This document shows positions 6,983 through 13,977 of a DNA stretch of 15,037 bases, piece after piece (within the stretch, counting starts at the first letter, position 1; each line of letters starts with the position of its first letter). The position numbers were made by a program, and so were the translations under genes. The notes beneath the pieces are model-generated. The model made no database searches and had not been told where the DNA came from. It was given only the letters and a program-made list of their open reading frames with translations. Source of the stretch: JALWSI01 sp964569095 [NCBI: uncultured Aquificales bacterium] (GTDB lineage Bacteria; Thermosulfidibacterota; Thermosulfidibacteria; Thermosulfidibacterales); the NCBI GenBank assembly GCA_964569095.1, contig CAZMTB010000103.1, positions 1 to 15,037 on the forward strand. The letters run 5' to 3'.

Positions 6983-8371
6983 ATGCGTTACATCAGTACC
7001 AGGGGAGGGATTGAGCCCGTATCGTTCTCAGATGCGGTGATGATGGGTCTGGCTACCGATGGGGGGCTTCTTCTGCCCCAGGAGATACCCGTGGTTGACG
7101 ATGCCCTTGTTAGGGAGTGGAGGTCTCTCGATTACGTTGAACTTGCCTACCGGGTTATGAGGCTCTTCGTTGACGACGTTCCAACCGAGCACCTTAGGGC
7201 CCTGGTGGAGCGGTCTTACTCCACCTTCGTGAGCCCGGAAGTGGTGCCCATGGTGAAGGTGGACCAGGTGTGGGTGATGGAGCTCTTTCACGGTCCCACC
7301 TTGGCCTTCAAGGACATAGCCCTTCAGTTTCTGGGCAACCTCTTCGAGTACCTTCTGGAGCGCGATGACAGGAGGATGAACATACTGGGGGCGACCTCGG
7401 GGGACACTGGCAGTGCTGCCATCTACGGTGTGAAGGGTAAAAGGAGGATGAGCATATTCATACTGCATCCCCACGGCAGGGTCTCGCCCGTCCAGGAGAT
7501 GCAGATGACCACCGTTGAGGACCCCAACGTGTTCAACCTGGCAATAGAGGGAACCTTTGACCACTGCCAGGAGATAGTGAAGGGAATATTCAACGACCTC
7601 GAGTTCAAGGAGAGGTACAGGTTGGGGGCAGTCAACTCCATCAACTGGGCCCGGGTGTTGGCACAGGTGGTTTACTACGTGTGGGGATACCTGAGGCTTT
7701 CCCTGGAAGGTGCAGAAAGGGTTGACTTCACGGTTCCCACGGGAAACTTCGGGAACATCTTTGCAGGGGTGGTTGCAAAGCGAATGCTTCCCGAGGGGGC
7801 CATTGGCCGCTTGGTTCTGGCCACCAACGAGAACGACATTCTCTACCGGTTCGTCTCCCGAGGTGACTACTCCCTCGGAAAGGTGGTTCCCACCATCAGC
7901 CCCAGCATGGACATCCAGATTGCCAGCAACTTCGAGAGGTACCTCTACTACCTTTGGGGGGAGGATCCTGCCAAGGTGAAGGGGGCCCAGGAGGAGTTCC
8001 GGAAGACTGGGAAGCTTAGGTTCTCGCAGGAGGAGCTGGAGAGGGCGAGGGGGGACTTTGACTCTTTGGCGGTTAGCCAAGAGGAGACGCTAACCACCAT
8101 AGGCGAGGTGTATCGCAAGACCGGGTACATCTTAGATCCTCATACGGCCGTGGGGGTGAGGGCGGGCTTGAAATTGCGAAAGGACGCGCCCATGATCTGC
8201 CTTGCCACCGCGCATCCCTGCAAGTTTCCCGATGCGGTGCTGAGGGCCACGGGGGTTGAGCCGGAGAAGCCCCTCTCCATACGGAGCCTCGAGGGGAAGG
8301 AGAGAAGGGTTACGGTGTTGCCCTACGACATTGAGAAGGTGAAGGCTTTCTTGGCAGAGCACGCCATCTGA
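6983..8371 (+). CDS. thrC: Threonine synthase
   Basis: A 462-residue PLP enzyme converting O-phospho-L-homoserine to L-threonine. It is of the longer ThrC type seen in E. coli and yeast: the N-terminus MRYISTRGG and FSDAVMMGLATDGGLLLP is typical. The PLP lysine is K110 in ELFHGPTLAFKDIALQF. ATSGDTGSAA is the phosphate-binding loop, followed by LHPHGRVSPVQEMQM, VNSINWARVLAQ and PTGNFGNIFAG. The C-terminus retains LDPHTAVGV and ATAHPCKFPDAV. Length and motifs indicate an intact enzyme. It begins 17 bases after the DUF3108 gene with a strong GAGGAGGAG ribosome site and is the last gene of the MBL-DUF3108-thrC transcription unit, closed by the hairpin immediately after its stop. There is no functional link obvious to its two upstream neighbours and no other threonine genes are in the window. 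Confidence 0.96.
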   Translation: MRYISTRGGIEPVSFSDAVMMGLATDGGLLLPQEIPVVDDALVREWRSLDYVELAYRVMRLFVDDVPTEHLRALVERSYSTFVSPEVVPMVKVDQVWVMELFHGPTLAFKDIALQFLGNLFEYLLERDDRRMNILGATSGDTGSAAIYGVKGKRRMSIFILHPHGRVSPVQEMQMTTVEDPNVFNLAIEGTFDHCQEIVKGIFNDLEFKERYRLGAVNSINWARVLAQVVYYVWGYLRLSLEGAERVDFTVPTGNFGNIFAGVVAKRMLPEGAIGRLVLATNENDILYRFVSRGDYSLGKVVPTISPSMDIQIASNFERYLYYLWGEDPAKVKGAQEEFRKTGKLRFSQEELERARGDFDSLAVSQEETLTTIGEVYRKTGYILDPHTAVGVRAGLKLRKDAPMICLATAHPCKFPDAVLRATGVEPEKPLSIRSLEGKERRVTVLPYDIEKVKAFLAEHAI

Positions 8372-8373
8372 TG

Positions 8374-8407
8374 GCTGCGCCCTCCACCCCAGTGGGGAGG
8401 GCGCAGC
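8374..8407. terminator. Strong hairpin between convergent thrC and ferredoxin genes
   Basis: GCTGCGCCCTCC (8374-8385) and GGAGGGCGCAGC (8396-8407) form a perfect 12-bp GC-rich stem with a 10-base loop, starting two bases after the thrC stop and ending just before the stop of the minus-strand gene. TTT follows on the plus strand. The symmetric position suggests a bidirectional terminator, although the T-tract is short in both directions. Confidence 0.75.
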
Positions 8408-8408
8408 T

Positions 8409-9134
8409 TTAGGCTACCTTTCTCTTCAGTATCCTGCCCTCGATGCCGATGACCACCACCTCCAGGGGTACCTCTACGCCTGCCAGCTCCATTCCCTTCT
8501 TCACCACCATGGGCAGGCCAGAGCAGCAGGGCACCTCCATCACCAGAACGGTCACCTGCCTTATGGGATTCTCCCTGAAGATGGCGGCAAACCGGTTGAC
8601 GTAGTCCTGGACGTCGTCGAACTTTGGGCAACCCATCAGCACCACGCTCTTCTTGAGAAAGTCCCTGTGAAAGGCGGGATAGGCAATGGGGGTACAGTCT
8701 GCTGCCACCACGAGGTTGGCGTTCTTGAGGAAGGGTGCCGTTGGTGGTACCAACCGTATCTGCACCGGCCAGTGCGTTAGCTCTGATTTCACGGGATTCA
8801 GGTCCTTGGGCTCGTTGGCCAGCTCGCAGGGGGAGGGGCCGAGGCTTCTGAGGTGGGTGGAAGGACAGCCACAGGGAAGGGACTCCTCTTCCACCTTCAT
8901 GGCCTCCTTCACCGCTTCCTCGTCGAAGGCCTCTGCCTCTCGCTCCACGATGCGGATCGCCCCCTTGGGACACCTGCCCAGGCACTCTCCCAGTCCGTCG
9001 CAGAAGTTCTCTTTCACCAGTTTCGCCTTCCCGTTAACGATCTGGAGGGCCCCTTCTGGACAGGCGGGGATGCAGTCACCGCAACCGTCGCATAGCTCTT
9101 CGTCTATCTCGATTATCTTTCGTTTTACCTTCAT
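8409..9134 (-). CDS. Ferredoxin-domain protein (4Fe-4S, Hcp-associated)
   Basis: A 241-residue protein with an N-terminal ferredoxin domain. The first motif is complete (C15, C18, C21, C25: CDGCGDCIPAC). The second reads CDGLGECLGRC (C45, C51, C55), with Leu48 where the second cysteine would stand, so this site may hold a [3Fe-4S] cluster or a four-iron cluster with an open iron. I recall the same variant in relatives, so it is probably a family trait. A cysteine cluster LPCGCPS (C88, C90) follows, then a globular part with ADCTP, MGCPKFDD and VPCCSG cysteines (about 140-220), suggesting further metal binding. The ATG has AGGAGGAG upstream. It is co-oriented and 66 bases downstream of hcp, and is probably the electron donor to the hybrid cluster protein; that partnership is inferred from the context. 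Confidence 0.85.
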   Translation of the reverse strand: MKVKRKIIEIDEELCDGCGDCIPACPEGALQIVNGKAKLVKENFCDGLGECLGRCPKGAIRIVEREAEAFDEEAVKEAMKVEEESLPCGCPSTHLRSLGPSPCELANEPKDLNPVKSELTHWPVQIRLVPPTAPFLKNANLVVAADCTPIAYPAFHRDFLKKSVVLMGCPKFDDVQDYVNRFAAIFRENPIRQVTVLVMEVPCCSGLPMVVKKGMELAGVEVPLEVVVIGIEGRILKRKVA

Positions 9135-9142
9135 GCTCTCCT

Positions 9143-9194
9143 CCTACGAGTAGGCCCGAGGGAAGCCTACGCGTGAGGCTCCCCCAGGCTCGGG
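9143..9194. repeat. Inverted repeats in the hcp-ferredoxin intergenic gap
   Basis: Two dyads fill most of the 66-base gap. CCCGA (9155-9159) and TCGGG (9190-9194) enclose GGGAAGCCT (9160-9168) and AGGCTCCCC (9176-9184), which pair with one non-Watson-Crick position around a seven-base loop. Next to it CCTACGAGTAGG (9143-9154) is a perfect palindrome touching the Shine-Dalgarno of the ferredoxin gene. No T-tract follows on the minus strand, so this is more likely an mRNA stability or translation element than a terminator. Confidence 0.45.
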
Positions 9195-9200
9195 AACGGG

Positions 9201-10829
9201 TTATCCGAGAATGGCCTTCAGGTCCTCTTCCGCGGTGCTTATGGGCTTGATGTCGAAGTTCTTCACCAAGACCTCCAGCACGTTGGGACTCACGAATGCC
9301 GGCAAGGTGGGACCAAGGCGGATCTCTTTGATACCAAGGTGCAGCAGGGTTAGTAGTATGGCCACGGCCTTCTGCTCAAACCACGAGATGATCAGGGAGA
9401 GGGGAAGTTCGTTAACATCGCAGTTGAAGGCCTTTGCCAGTGCAAGGGCGATCTGCACTGCCGAGTAGGCGTCGTTGCACTGGCCCACGTCCAGTAACCT
9501 GGGTATGCCCCCGATGTCACCGAGGTCTTTGTCGAAGAACCGGAACTTTCCACAGGCCAGGGTGAGGATCACCGTGTCGCTGGGTGCCTTCTCCACGAAC
9601 TCGGTGTAGTAGTTGCGCCCTGGTCTTGCACCGTCGCAGCCTCCCACCAGGAAGAAGTGGCGTATCTTGCCGGCCTTCACGGCCTCTATCACCTTGTCTG
9701 CCACCGCGAGGACGGCGTTTCTGGCAAACCCCGTCAAGACGGTCTTTCCCTCTCTATCTTCTGGGAAGCCCGGGAGTTCCAAGGCCCTGCTTATGGCAGC
9801 CGAGAAGTCTCTTCCACTGATGTGAGCGATTCCAGGCCATCCTACCGGTCCCACGGTGAAGAGGTTATCCTTGTACGAGTCCTTGGGTGGCATGAGGCAG
9901 TTTGTGGTCATGACTATGGAACCGGGAAACTGGGCGAACTCCTTCTGCTGGTTCTGCCAGGCGGTGCCGTAGTGTCCCACCAGGTGGGGGTACTTCTTTA
10001 GCTCGGGATACCCGTGGCAGGGTAGCATCTCTCCGTGGGTGTAAACATTTATCCCCTTGCCCTCGGTCTGCTTCAAGATGTCTTCCAGGTCCCTTAGGTT
10101 GTGTCCAGAGACCAGGATGGCCTTGCCCTTCTTCACTCCCAGGGAGACCGGCGTGGGCTCGGGATGGCCGTAGGTGCCGGTGTTTGCAGCGTCAAGCAGC
10201 TCCATGGTGCGCAGGTTGATCTCGCCGCACTTGAGCACCAGCCCCAGCCAGTCGTCGAGGCTGAGGTCGTTTCTGGTGAGGGCAGCCATGCCCTGATGTA
10301 CAAAGTCGTAAACCTTCTGGTCTTCCTGGCCCAGTTCCTGGGCATGGTAGGCGTACGATGCCAGGCCCTTGATGCCATAGAGCAGGGTCTCCTTGAGGGA
10401 GAAGATGTCCTTGTCCAGGTTAGGAGAGGGTTTTAGCTCCACCATCTCTCCCTGCTTTACCATCTCTTCCAGGGTGTCGGCTGGCTGGAAGGTGGCGGGT
10501 CCCGGGGAGAACTGGGTGTTGCCCCCAGCCTTCTTAACGTTCTCCTTCAGCTCTTCGCGGAGCCGGTTTGCCTCTTGGATGTACTCTACGAAGCGCTGGG
10601 GGTCGAAGTTGACGTTGGTCAGGGTAGAGAAGAGGGCATCGCACGCAAAGACGTCTGCCCTTGCGTCTCTCACTCCCACCTTCTGACCCTCGACGGCCAC
10701 TATGCCTATTCCCTCAACCATGTAGAGTAGTAGGTCTTGTAGGTAGTCGACCTCTGGGGTCTTTCCGCACACGCCTCTAACGGTGCATGCAACTCCTTTT
10801 GCGGTCTGCTCACACTGGTCACAAAACAT
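9201..10829 (-). CDS. hcp: Hybrid cluster protein (hydroxylamine reductase)
   Basis: A 542-residue hybrid cluster (prismane) protein, reducing hydroxylamine to ammonia in vitro and implicated in NO and nitrosative-stress defence. The N-terminal cubane motif is C3, C6, C15, C21 (CX2CX8CX5C), the class I form of strict anaerobes. Hybrid-cluster ligand motifs all appear in order: VSGHNLRDLE (His), YTHGEMLPCHGYPEL (Glu and a Cys), MTTNCLMPP (Cys), GGCDGARPGRNYYTEF (persulfide Cys region), TLACGKFRFF (Cys), GGIPRLLDVGQCNDAYSA (Cys) and WFEQKAVAILLTLLHLGIK (Glu and Lys). The start is the ATG before FCDQCEQTA, preceded by AGGAGGTG; the frame is open further upstream to 10976 but that stretch holds the promoter. 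An FNR-type box lies at 10896-10909. It leads a two-gene operon with the ferredoxin-like gene. Confidence 0.97.
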   Translation of the reverse strand: MFCDQCEQTAKGVACTVRGVCGKTPEVDYLQDLLLYMVEGIGIVAVEGQKVGVRDARADVFACDALFSTLTNVNFDPQRFVEYIQEANRLREELKENVKKAGGNTQFSPGPATFQPADTLEEMVKQGEMVELKPSPNLDKDIFSLKETLLYGIKGLASYAYHAQELGQEDQKVYDFVHQGMAALTRNDLSLDDWLGLVLKCGEINLRTMELLDAANTGTYGHPEPTPVSLGVKKGKAILVSGHNLRDLEDILKQTEGKGINVYTHGEMLPCHGYPELKKYPHLVGHYGTAWQNQQKEFAQFPGSIVMTTNCLMPPKDSYKDNLFTVGPVGWPGIAHISGRDFSAAISRALELPGFPEDREGKTVLTGFARNAVLAVADKVIEAVKAGKIRHFFLVGGCDGARPGRNYYTEFVEKAPSDTVILTLACGKFRFFDKDLGDIGGIPRLLDVGQCNDAYSAVQIALALAKAFNCDVNELPLSLIISWFEQKAVAILLTLLHLGIKEIRLGPTLPAFVSPNVLEVLVKNFDIKPISTAEEDLKAILG

Positions 10830-10866
10830 CTCAACACCTCCTGTTGGTCTTGCGTTGTCTGGTTCA

Positions 10867-10872
10867 AGAATA
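10867..10872 (-). promoter_or_regulatory. Putative -10 of the hcp promoter
   Basis: TATTCT on the minus strand (four of six consensus bases). Its centre is 33 bases from the centre of the FNR-type box, as expected for an activator overlapping the -35 region. No good -35 hexamer is present, consistent with activator dependence. Predicted start is near 10860, giving a leader of about 30 bases. Confidence 0.5.
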
Positions 10873-10895
10873 TGGTCTGATCCACCATGGATGCT

Positions 10896-10909
10896 TTGAT
10901 CTGGATCAA
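10896..10909. promoter_or_regulatory. FNR/CRP-family binding site upstream of hcp
   Basis: TTGATCTGGATCAA is a perfect match to the FNR consensus TTGAT-N4-ATCAA. It is centred about 42 bases upstream of the predicted hcp transcription start, the classical class II position. FNR, HcpR, NNR/DNR and related CRP-family factors use this or near-identical sites for hcp genes in many bacteria. Which family member acts here is not visible in the window. Confidence 0.7.
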
Positions 10910-11134
10910 GAAAGGGCCAACTATCCTGGCCAGCACCGGAAGGGGGAGTGGTTCTACCTTGGGGATTTGCCCGCAAAGGGGATTGCCATTTCTCTCTCTT
11001 CCAAATTTAACCGCTTTAACCGCCTTACACCTGGCTGCCGTGGGGAAGACGTGGATGGGAGGCCAAGGGCTTGGAGGCCGCGTCTCTCTGTGCTAAGGGT
11101 GGTGTTAGAGTCTTCGTAAAGGGGAGGAGCTTTT

Positions 11135-11623
11135 ATGGGTGGAGCGCCGGAAGAGGGAGCCAAGGCTCCCAACTTCACGCTGGCGGGATTATCGCCTGAG
11201 GGTGATGAGGTGGAGGTGAGCCTGGAGGACTTCTTGCACGAGGGAAGGCTGGTGGTTCTCTACTTTTATCCCAAAGACAACACCCCAGGATGTACCACTG
11301 AGGCGTGCGACTTTCGTGACAACATGAACAGAGTAGGGGATAGGGCGGTGGTTTTGGGGGTGAGTCCAGACAGCTTGGCAAGCCACAGGCGGTTCAAGGA
11401 GAAGCACGGGCTGAACTTCTACCTCTTGAGCGATCCTGAGAAGAGGGTGTTGGAGGCATACGGTGCCTTTGGAGAGAAGAAGATGTACGGCAGGGTGACC
11501 AAGGGGGTTATTCGTTCCACCTTCATCATAGGAGCAGACGGCATCATCCTGAAGCGTTGGAGAAACGTTAGGGCCAAGGGTCACGTTGACAAGGTGATAG
11601 CAGAGCTCGAGAGGCTGGTTTGA
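11135..11623 (+). CDS. bcp: Bcp/PrxQ-type peroxiredoxin
   Basis: A 162-residue thioredoxin-fold thiol peroxidase of the bacterioferritin comigratory protein (AhpC/TSA) family, reducing hydrogen peroxide and organic peroxides. The active-site stretch is YFYPKDNTPGCTTEACDFRD: peroxidatic C53 and a resolving C58 four residues apart, as in E. coli Bcp. VVLGVSPDS, FYLLSDPEKRVLEAYGAFGEK and RSTFIIGADG complete the family pattern. The length is normal and no signal peptide is present, so it is cytoplasmic. It starts at an ATG with GGGGAGGAG five bases upstream. It is divergent from hcp and shares a 305-base regulatory region with it, which fits a small oxidative and nitrosative stress locus. The Roadblock gene follows after 55 bases and may be cotranscribed. 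Confidence 0.95.
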   Translation: MGGAPEEGAKAPNFTLAGLSPEGDEVEVSLEDFLHEGRLVVLYFYPKDNTPGCTTEACDFRDNMNRVGDRAVVLGVSPDSLASHRRFKEKHGLNFYLLSDPEKRVLEAYGAFGEKKMYGRVTKGVIRSTFIIGADGIILKRWRNVRAKGHVDKVIAELERLV

Positions 11624-11678
11624 TCCATCACGGCTGATCTGGTGAGGTGACCTGCAAAGATACGGCGGAGGTGAAAGT

Positions 11679-12041
11679 ATGGCTGATAGCAAGATAATGA
11701 GAGCCTTGAAGAAGACCATGTCCTCAGCCCCAGAGGTTGAGGCGTTGGCACTCGTTAGCGTGGACGGTCTACCCATCGAGTCCCTTCTTCCAGAGGGGAT
11801 GGAGGAGGACAGGGTGGCTGCCATTGGGGCGGCCCTGCTCTCCCTCGGGGAGAGGGCTGCCACGGAGCTCGAGAAGGGTGGCTTGGAACAGGTGTTGATC
11901 AGGGCAGAGAAGGGAGATGCCATGCTGATGAGCGTTGGCGAAGACGCCGTGCTGCTTGCCTTGATGAAGGAAGGGGCCAAGCTGGGTCTTACGCTCATCA
12001 CCCTTAAAAAGCTCACTGCGGAGCTGAAGAAGCTGGTTTGA
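11679..12041 (+). CDS. Roadblock/LC7 domain protein
   Basis: A 120-residue single-domain Roadblock/LC7 protein. The fold pattern is visible: an N-terminal helix (KIMRALKKTMSSAPEV), a strand pair (ALALVSVDGLPIESLLP), a long helix with small residues (AAIGAALLSLGERAATEL), strands (LEQVLIRAEKGDAMLMSVGEDAVLLALM), and a C-terminal helix (TLKKLTAELKKLV). Bacterial members such as MglB act as partners or GTPase-activating proteins of Ras-like MglA GTPases. No such GTPase is encoded nearby, so the partner is unknown. The ATG has a perfect GGAGGTGAAAGT ribosome site. The gene is downstream of bcp on the same strand and faces queF. Only weak inverted repeats lie in the 66-base gap, so no clear terminator was identified. 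Confidence 0.88.
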   Translation: MADSKIMRALKKTMSSAPEVEALALVSVDGLPIESLLPEGMEEDRVAAIGAALLSLGERAATELEKGGLEQVLIRAEKGDAMLMSVGEDAVLLALMKEGAKLGLTLITLKKLTAELKKLV

Positions 12042-12107
12042 GCTGAGCCGTAAGAAACCTTGTAATCCGTTGGGGTCTGCAGGATTTTGGGGTGTCAGGT
12101 GTTGAGC

Positions 12108-12470
12108 TCAGTCCGACGAGACCCTAACCACCGTGTGGAGGTTTCCCCGGGGGAAGAAGTCTGCCACCACCTCCAGCCTTTTGGGTTGGATAAGCTCGTA
12201 GAGGTCTGAGTATATCCTGTTGGCGACCTCCTCGTGGGATATGTAGGTGTTTCGATACTTGTTCAAGTAGAGCTTGATGGACTTCAGTTCCACGATCCAC
12301 TGGTCGGGAATGTAGGTTATCCTGATGGTGGCAAAGTCGGGATACCCCGATCGTGGGCAGAGACAGGTGAACTCGGGGTAGGATAGCTCTACGGTGTAGT
12401 CCCTATCCCGGCTGGGGTTCTCCCACCGTTCCAGCTTGGCCTCTGCTATCTCCTTCTCTCCGTATCTCAT
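12108..12470 (-). CDS. queF: QueF, NADPH-dependent preQ0 reductase (7-cyano-7-deazaguanine reductase)
   Basis: A 120-residue QueF of the short, unimodular (type I) class, reducing the nitrile of preQ0 to the amine of preQ1 for queuosine in tRNA. The catalytic Cys is C38 in [12 protein letters not shown], with the catalytic Asp D45 seven residues later. The QueF motif is ELKSIKLYL (61-69), and the substrate-binding His-Glu pair is H79-E80 in ISHEE. NGL-type spacing and length match B. subtilis-type enzymes minus the N-terminal extension. The ATG is preceded by GGGAGAAGAG. It is a single gene, divergent from purB across 73 bases and convergent with the Roadblock gene. No other queuosine genes and no preQ1 riboswitch are visible. 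Confidence 0.95.
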   Translation of the reverse strand: MRYGEKEIAEAKLERWENPSRDRDYTVELSYPEFTCLCPRSGYPDFATIRITYIPDQWIVELKSIKLYLNKYRNTYISHEEVANRIYSDLYELIQPKRLEVVADFFPRGNLHTVVRVSSD

Positions 12471-12543
12471 CCTCTTCTCCCTTGCCTTTTTTCGCTTAAA
12501 AGACTACCCCTTGAACCAATCCAATAGCAAGGAGCGAAGTACT

Positions 12544-13977
12544 ATGCAGAGTGTAAGGGAGTTCCGTCATCCCCTGATAGAGCGCTATGCCAGTCGCGAG
12601 ATGGCCTATCTCTTCTCTGACGAGAAGAAGTTCACCACTTGGAGGGACCTTTGGGTGGCCCTGGCGGAGGCCGAGCGTGAGCTGGGATTGCCCATAACCG
12701 AGGAGCAGATAGAAGAGCTGAGGAAGAACCAGAACAACCTCAACCTGGAGGTTGCCAGGGAAGAGGAGGCCAGGCTGCGCCACGACGTGATGGCACACAT
12801 CAGGGCCTACGCCAAACAGTGTCCCAAAGCGGGGGGGATAATCCACCTGGGTGCCACCAGCGCCTACGTGGGAGACAACACCGACGTGATAGTGGTACGG
12901 GAGGCGTTGCAGCTTCTTGCAGTGAAGCTGGCCAATCTGGTGCACAGGTTGGCCAGGTTTGCAATGGAGAGGAGGGAGCTGCCCACCCTGGGATTCACCC
13001 ACCTTCAGCCGGCCCAGCCCACCACCGTTGGAAAGCGGGCTGCCCTTTGGGTTCAAGAGTTTCTCATAGACCTGAAAGAGGTGGAGTACAGGATAGAGGG
13101 TCTCAAGTTCAGGGGGGTGAAGGGGACCACGGGTACCCAGGACAGCTTTTTGAAGCTCTTCGAGGGAGACCACGATAAGGTTAGCGCCCTCGACCGGCTT
13201 GTCACTGAGAAAATGGGATTTTCGAAGAGGTTTCTCGTCACGGGCCAGACCTACACCAGAAAGCAGGACGCACAGGTCTTGGCAGACCTTGCGGGGATAG
13301 GGGAGTCGGCCCACAAGTTTGCCTCTGACATCAGGTTGCTCCAGTTCATGAAAGAGGTCGAGGAGCCCTTCGAGAAGACCCAGGTGGGATCCTCTGCCAT
13401 GCCCTACAAGAGGAACCCCATGCGCTCGGAGAGGGTGTGTGCCCTTGCGAGGTATCTCATCTCCCTTGAGAGCAACCTGGAGTACACCGCGGCCACCCAG
13501 TGGATGGAGCGTACCTTGGACGACTCTGCAAACAGGAGGATAGTGATTCCCTAGGCCTTTCTAACGGCAGACGCCATTCTGGAGATATGCCTCAACGTGG
13601 CGTCAAACCTCGTGGTGAACGAGGCCATGGTGGAGGCCAATCTCATGCGCGAGCTGCCCTTCATGGCCATGGAGGGTGTGCTGATGGAGGCGGTGAAGGC
13701 AGGGGGTGATCGACAGGAGCTTCACGAGAAGATCAGGGAGTACTCCATGGTGGCGGGCAGGGAGGTTAAGTCTGGCAAGCCCAACCCCTTGCTTCAGTTG
13801 GTGTGCGGTGATCCTGCCTTCGGATTGTCTAAGGAGAGGGTGGAAGAGCTCTTGGATCCCAGGAGGTTCGTGGGAAGGGCTCCCCAGCAGGTTGAGGAGT
13901 TCGTAAGGTCTGAGGTGGAGCCCGCCCTTGAGCCATACTCCCATTGCCTCGATCTGGAGGGAGAGGTTAGGGTTTGA
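12544..13977 (+). pseudogene. purB: Adenylosuccinate lyase, full length but interrupted by one in-frame TAG
   Basis: This encodes PurB, which splits SAICAR and adenylosuccinate in purine synthesis. The reading frame of 477 codons is continuous except for TAG at codon 337 (13552-13554). Before it are the expected features: [14 protein letters not shown] (101-114), the catalytic-His motif [14 protein letters not shown] (148-161), [10 protein letters not shown] (233-242), the fumarase/lyase signature [15 protein letters not shown] (282-296) with the catalytic Ser, and [15 protein letters not shown]. After it the same frame continues AFLTADAILEICLNVASNLV to the normal C-terminus with no other lesion. 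Human-type and Bacillus homologs have Glu or Asp at the stop position, so GAG to TAG is the simplest change. Start ATG 12544 has AAGGAG nine bases upstream. A sequencing error, a recent nonsense mutation or amber read-through are all possible; the even conservation on both sides argues against an old pseudogene. It overlaps endonuclease V by four bases. Confidence 0.9.
13552..13554 (+). other. In-frame TAG inside purB
   Basis: The codons around it are ATT CCC TAG GCC TTT, giving I-P-stop-A-F where homologs read L-A-E-A-F or L-P-D-A. Reading frame is identical on both sides (12544, 13555 and the final TGA are in one phase). Natural gene ends in the window use TGA ten times, TAA six times and TAG once (hisA). 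Confidence 0.9.

Larger units (their letters stand above)
10830..11134. other. Divergent regulatory region between hcp and bcp
   Basis: This 305-base gap carries no convincing gene. On the hcp side are the FNR-type box, the -10 and a small dyad ATCCA-CCA-TGGAT (10880-10892). On the bcp side a possible promoter is TTGCCA (10983-10988), 17 bases, TTTAAC (11006-11011). Its -10 begins a perfect 9-bp tandem repeat, TTTAACCGC twice (11006-11023). Within the presumed leader, GACGTGG (11048-11054) pairs with CCGCGTC (11078-11084) around an inner CCAA/TTGG stem, a possible leader hairpin without a T-tract. Confidence 0.4.

Noticed and set aside
7028-8080. Long open frame antisense to thrC (350 codons)
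   Set aside because: It is opposite a strongly conserved thrC, has no recognisable domain, and is rich in His/Pro/Gly/Val as expected from the complement of a GC-rich gene.
10830-10976. N-terminal extension of Hcp by 49 residues
   Set aside because: The frame is open, but the extension is not Hcp-like, overlaps the FNR box and -10, and the ATG at 10829 has a perfect Shine-Dalgarno and the canonical FCDQCEQ start.
12043-12110. Terminator between the Roadblock gene and queF
   Set aside because: CTGAGC and GCTCAG are complementary but about 55 bases apart, and AATCC/GGATT gives only a 5-bp stem with no clear T-tract.
12501-12530. Promoter for queF (TTGCTA, 18 bases, TAGTCT on the minus strand)
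   Set aside because: Only seven of twelve consensus bases match; too weak to list, although a promoter must lie somewhere in this 73-base divergent gap.
13597-13977. Separate short gene starting at GTG 13597
   Set aside because: It is the C-terminal part of purB in the same frame, after the internal TAG; no ribosome site precedes the GTG and it would omit conserved residues directly after the stop.
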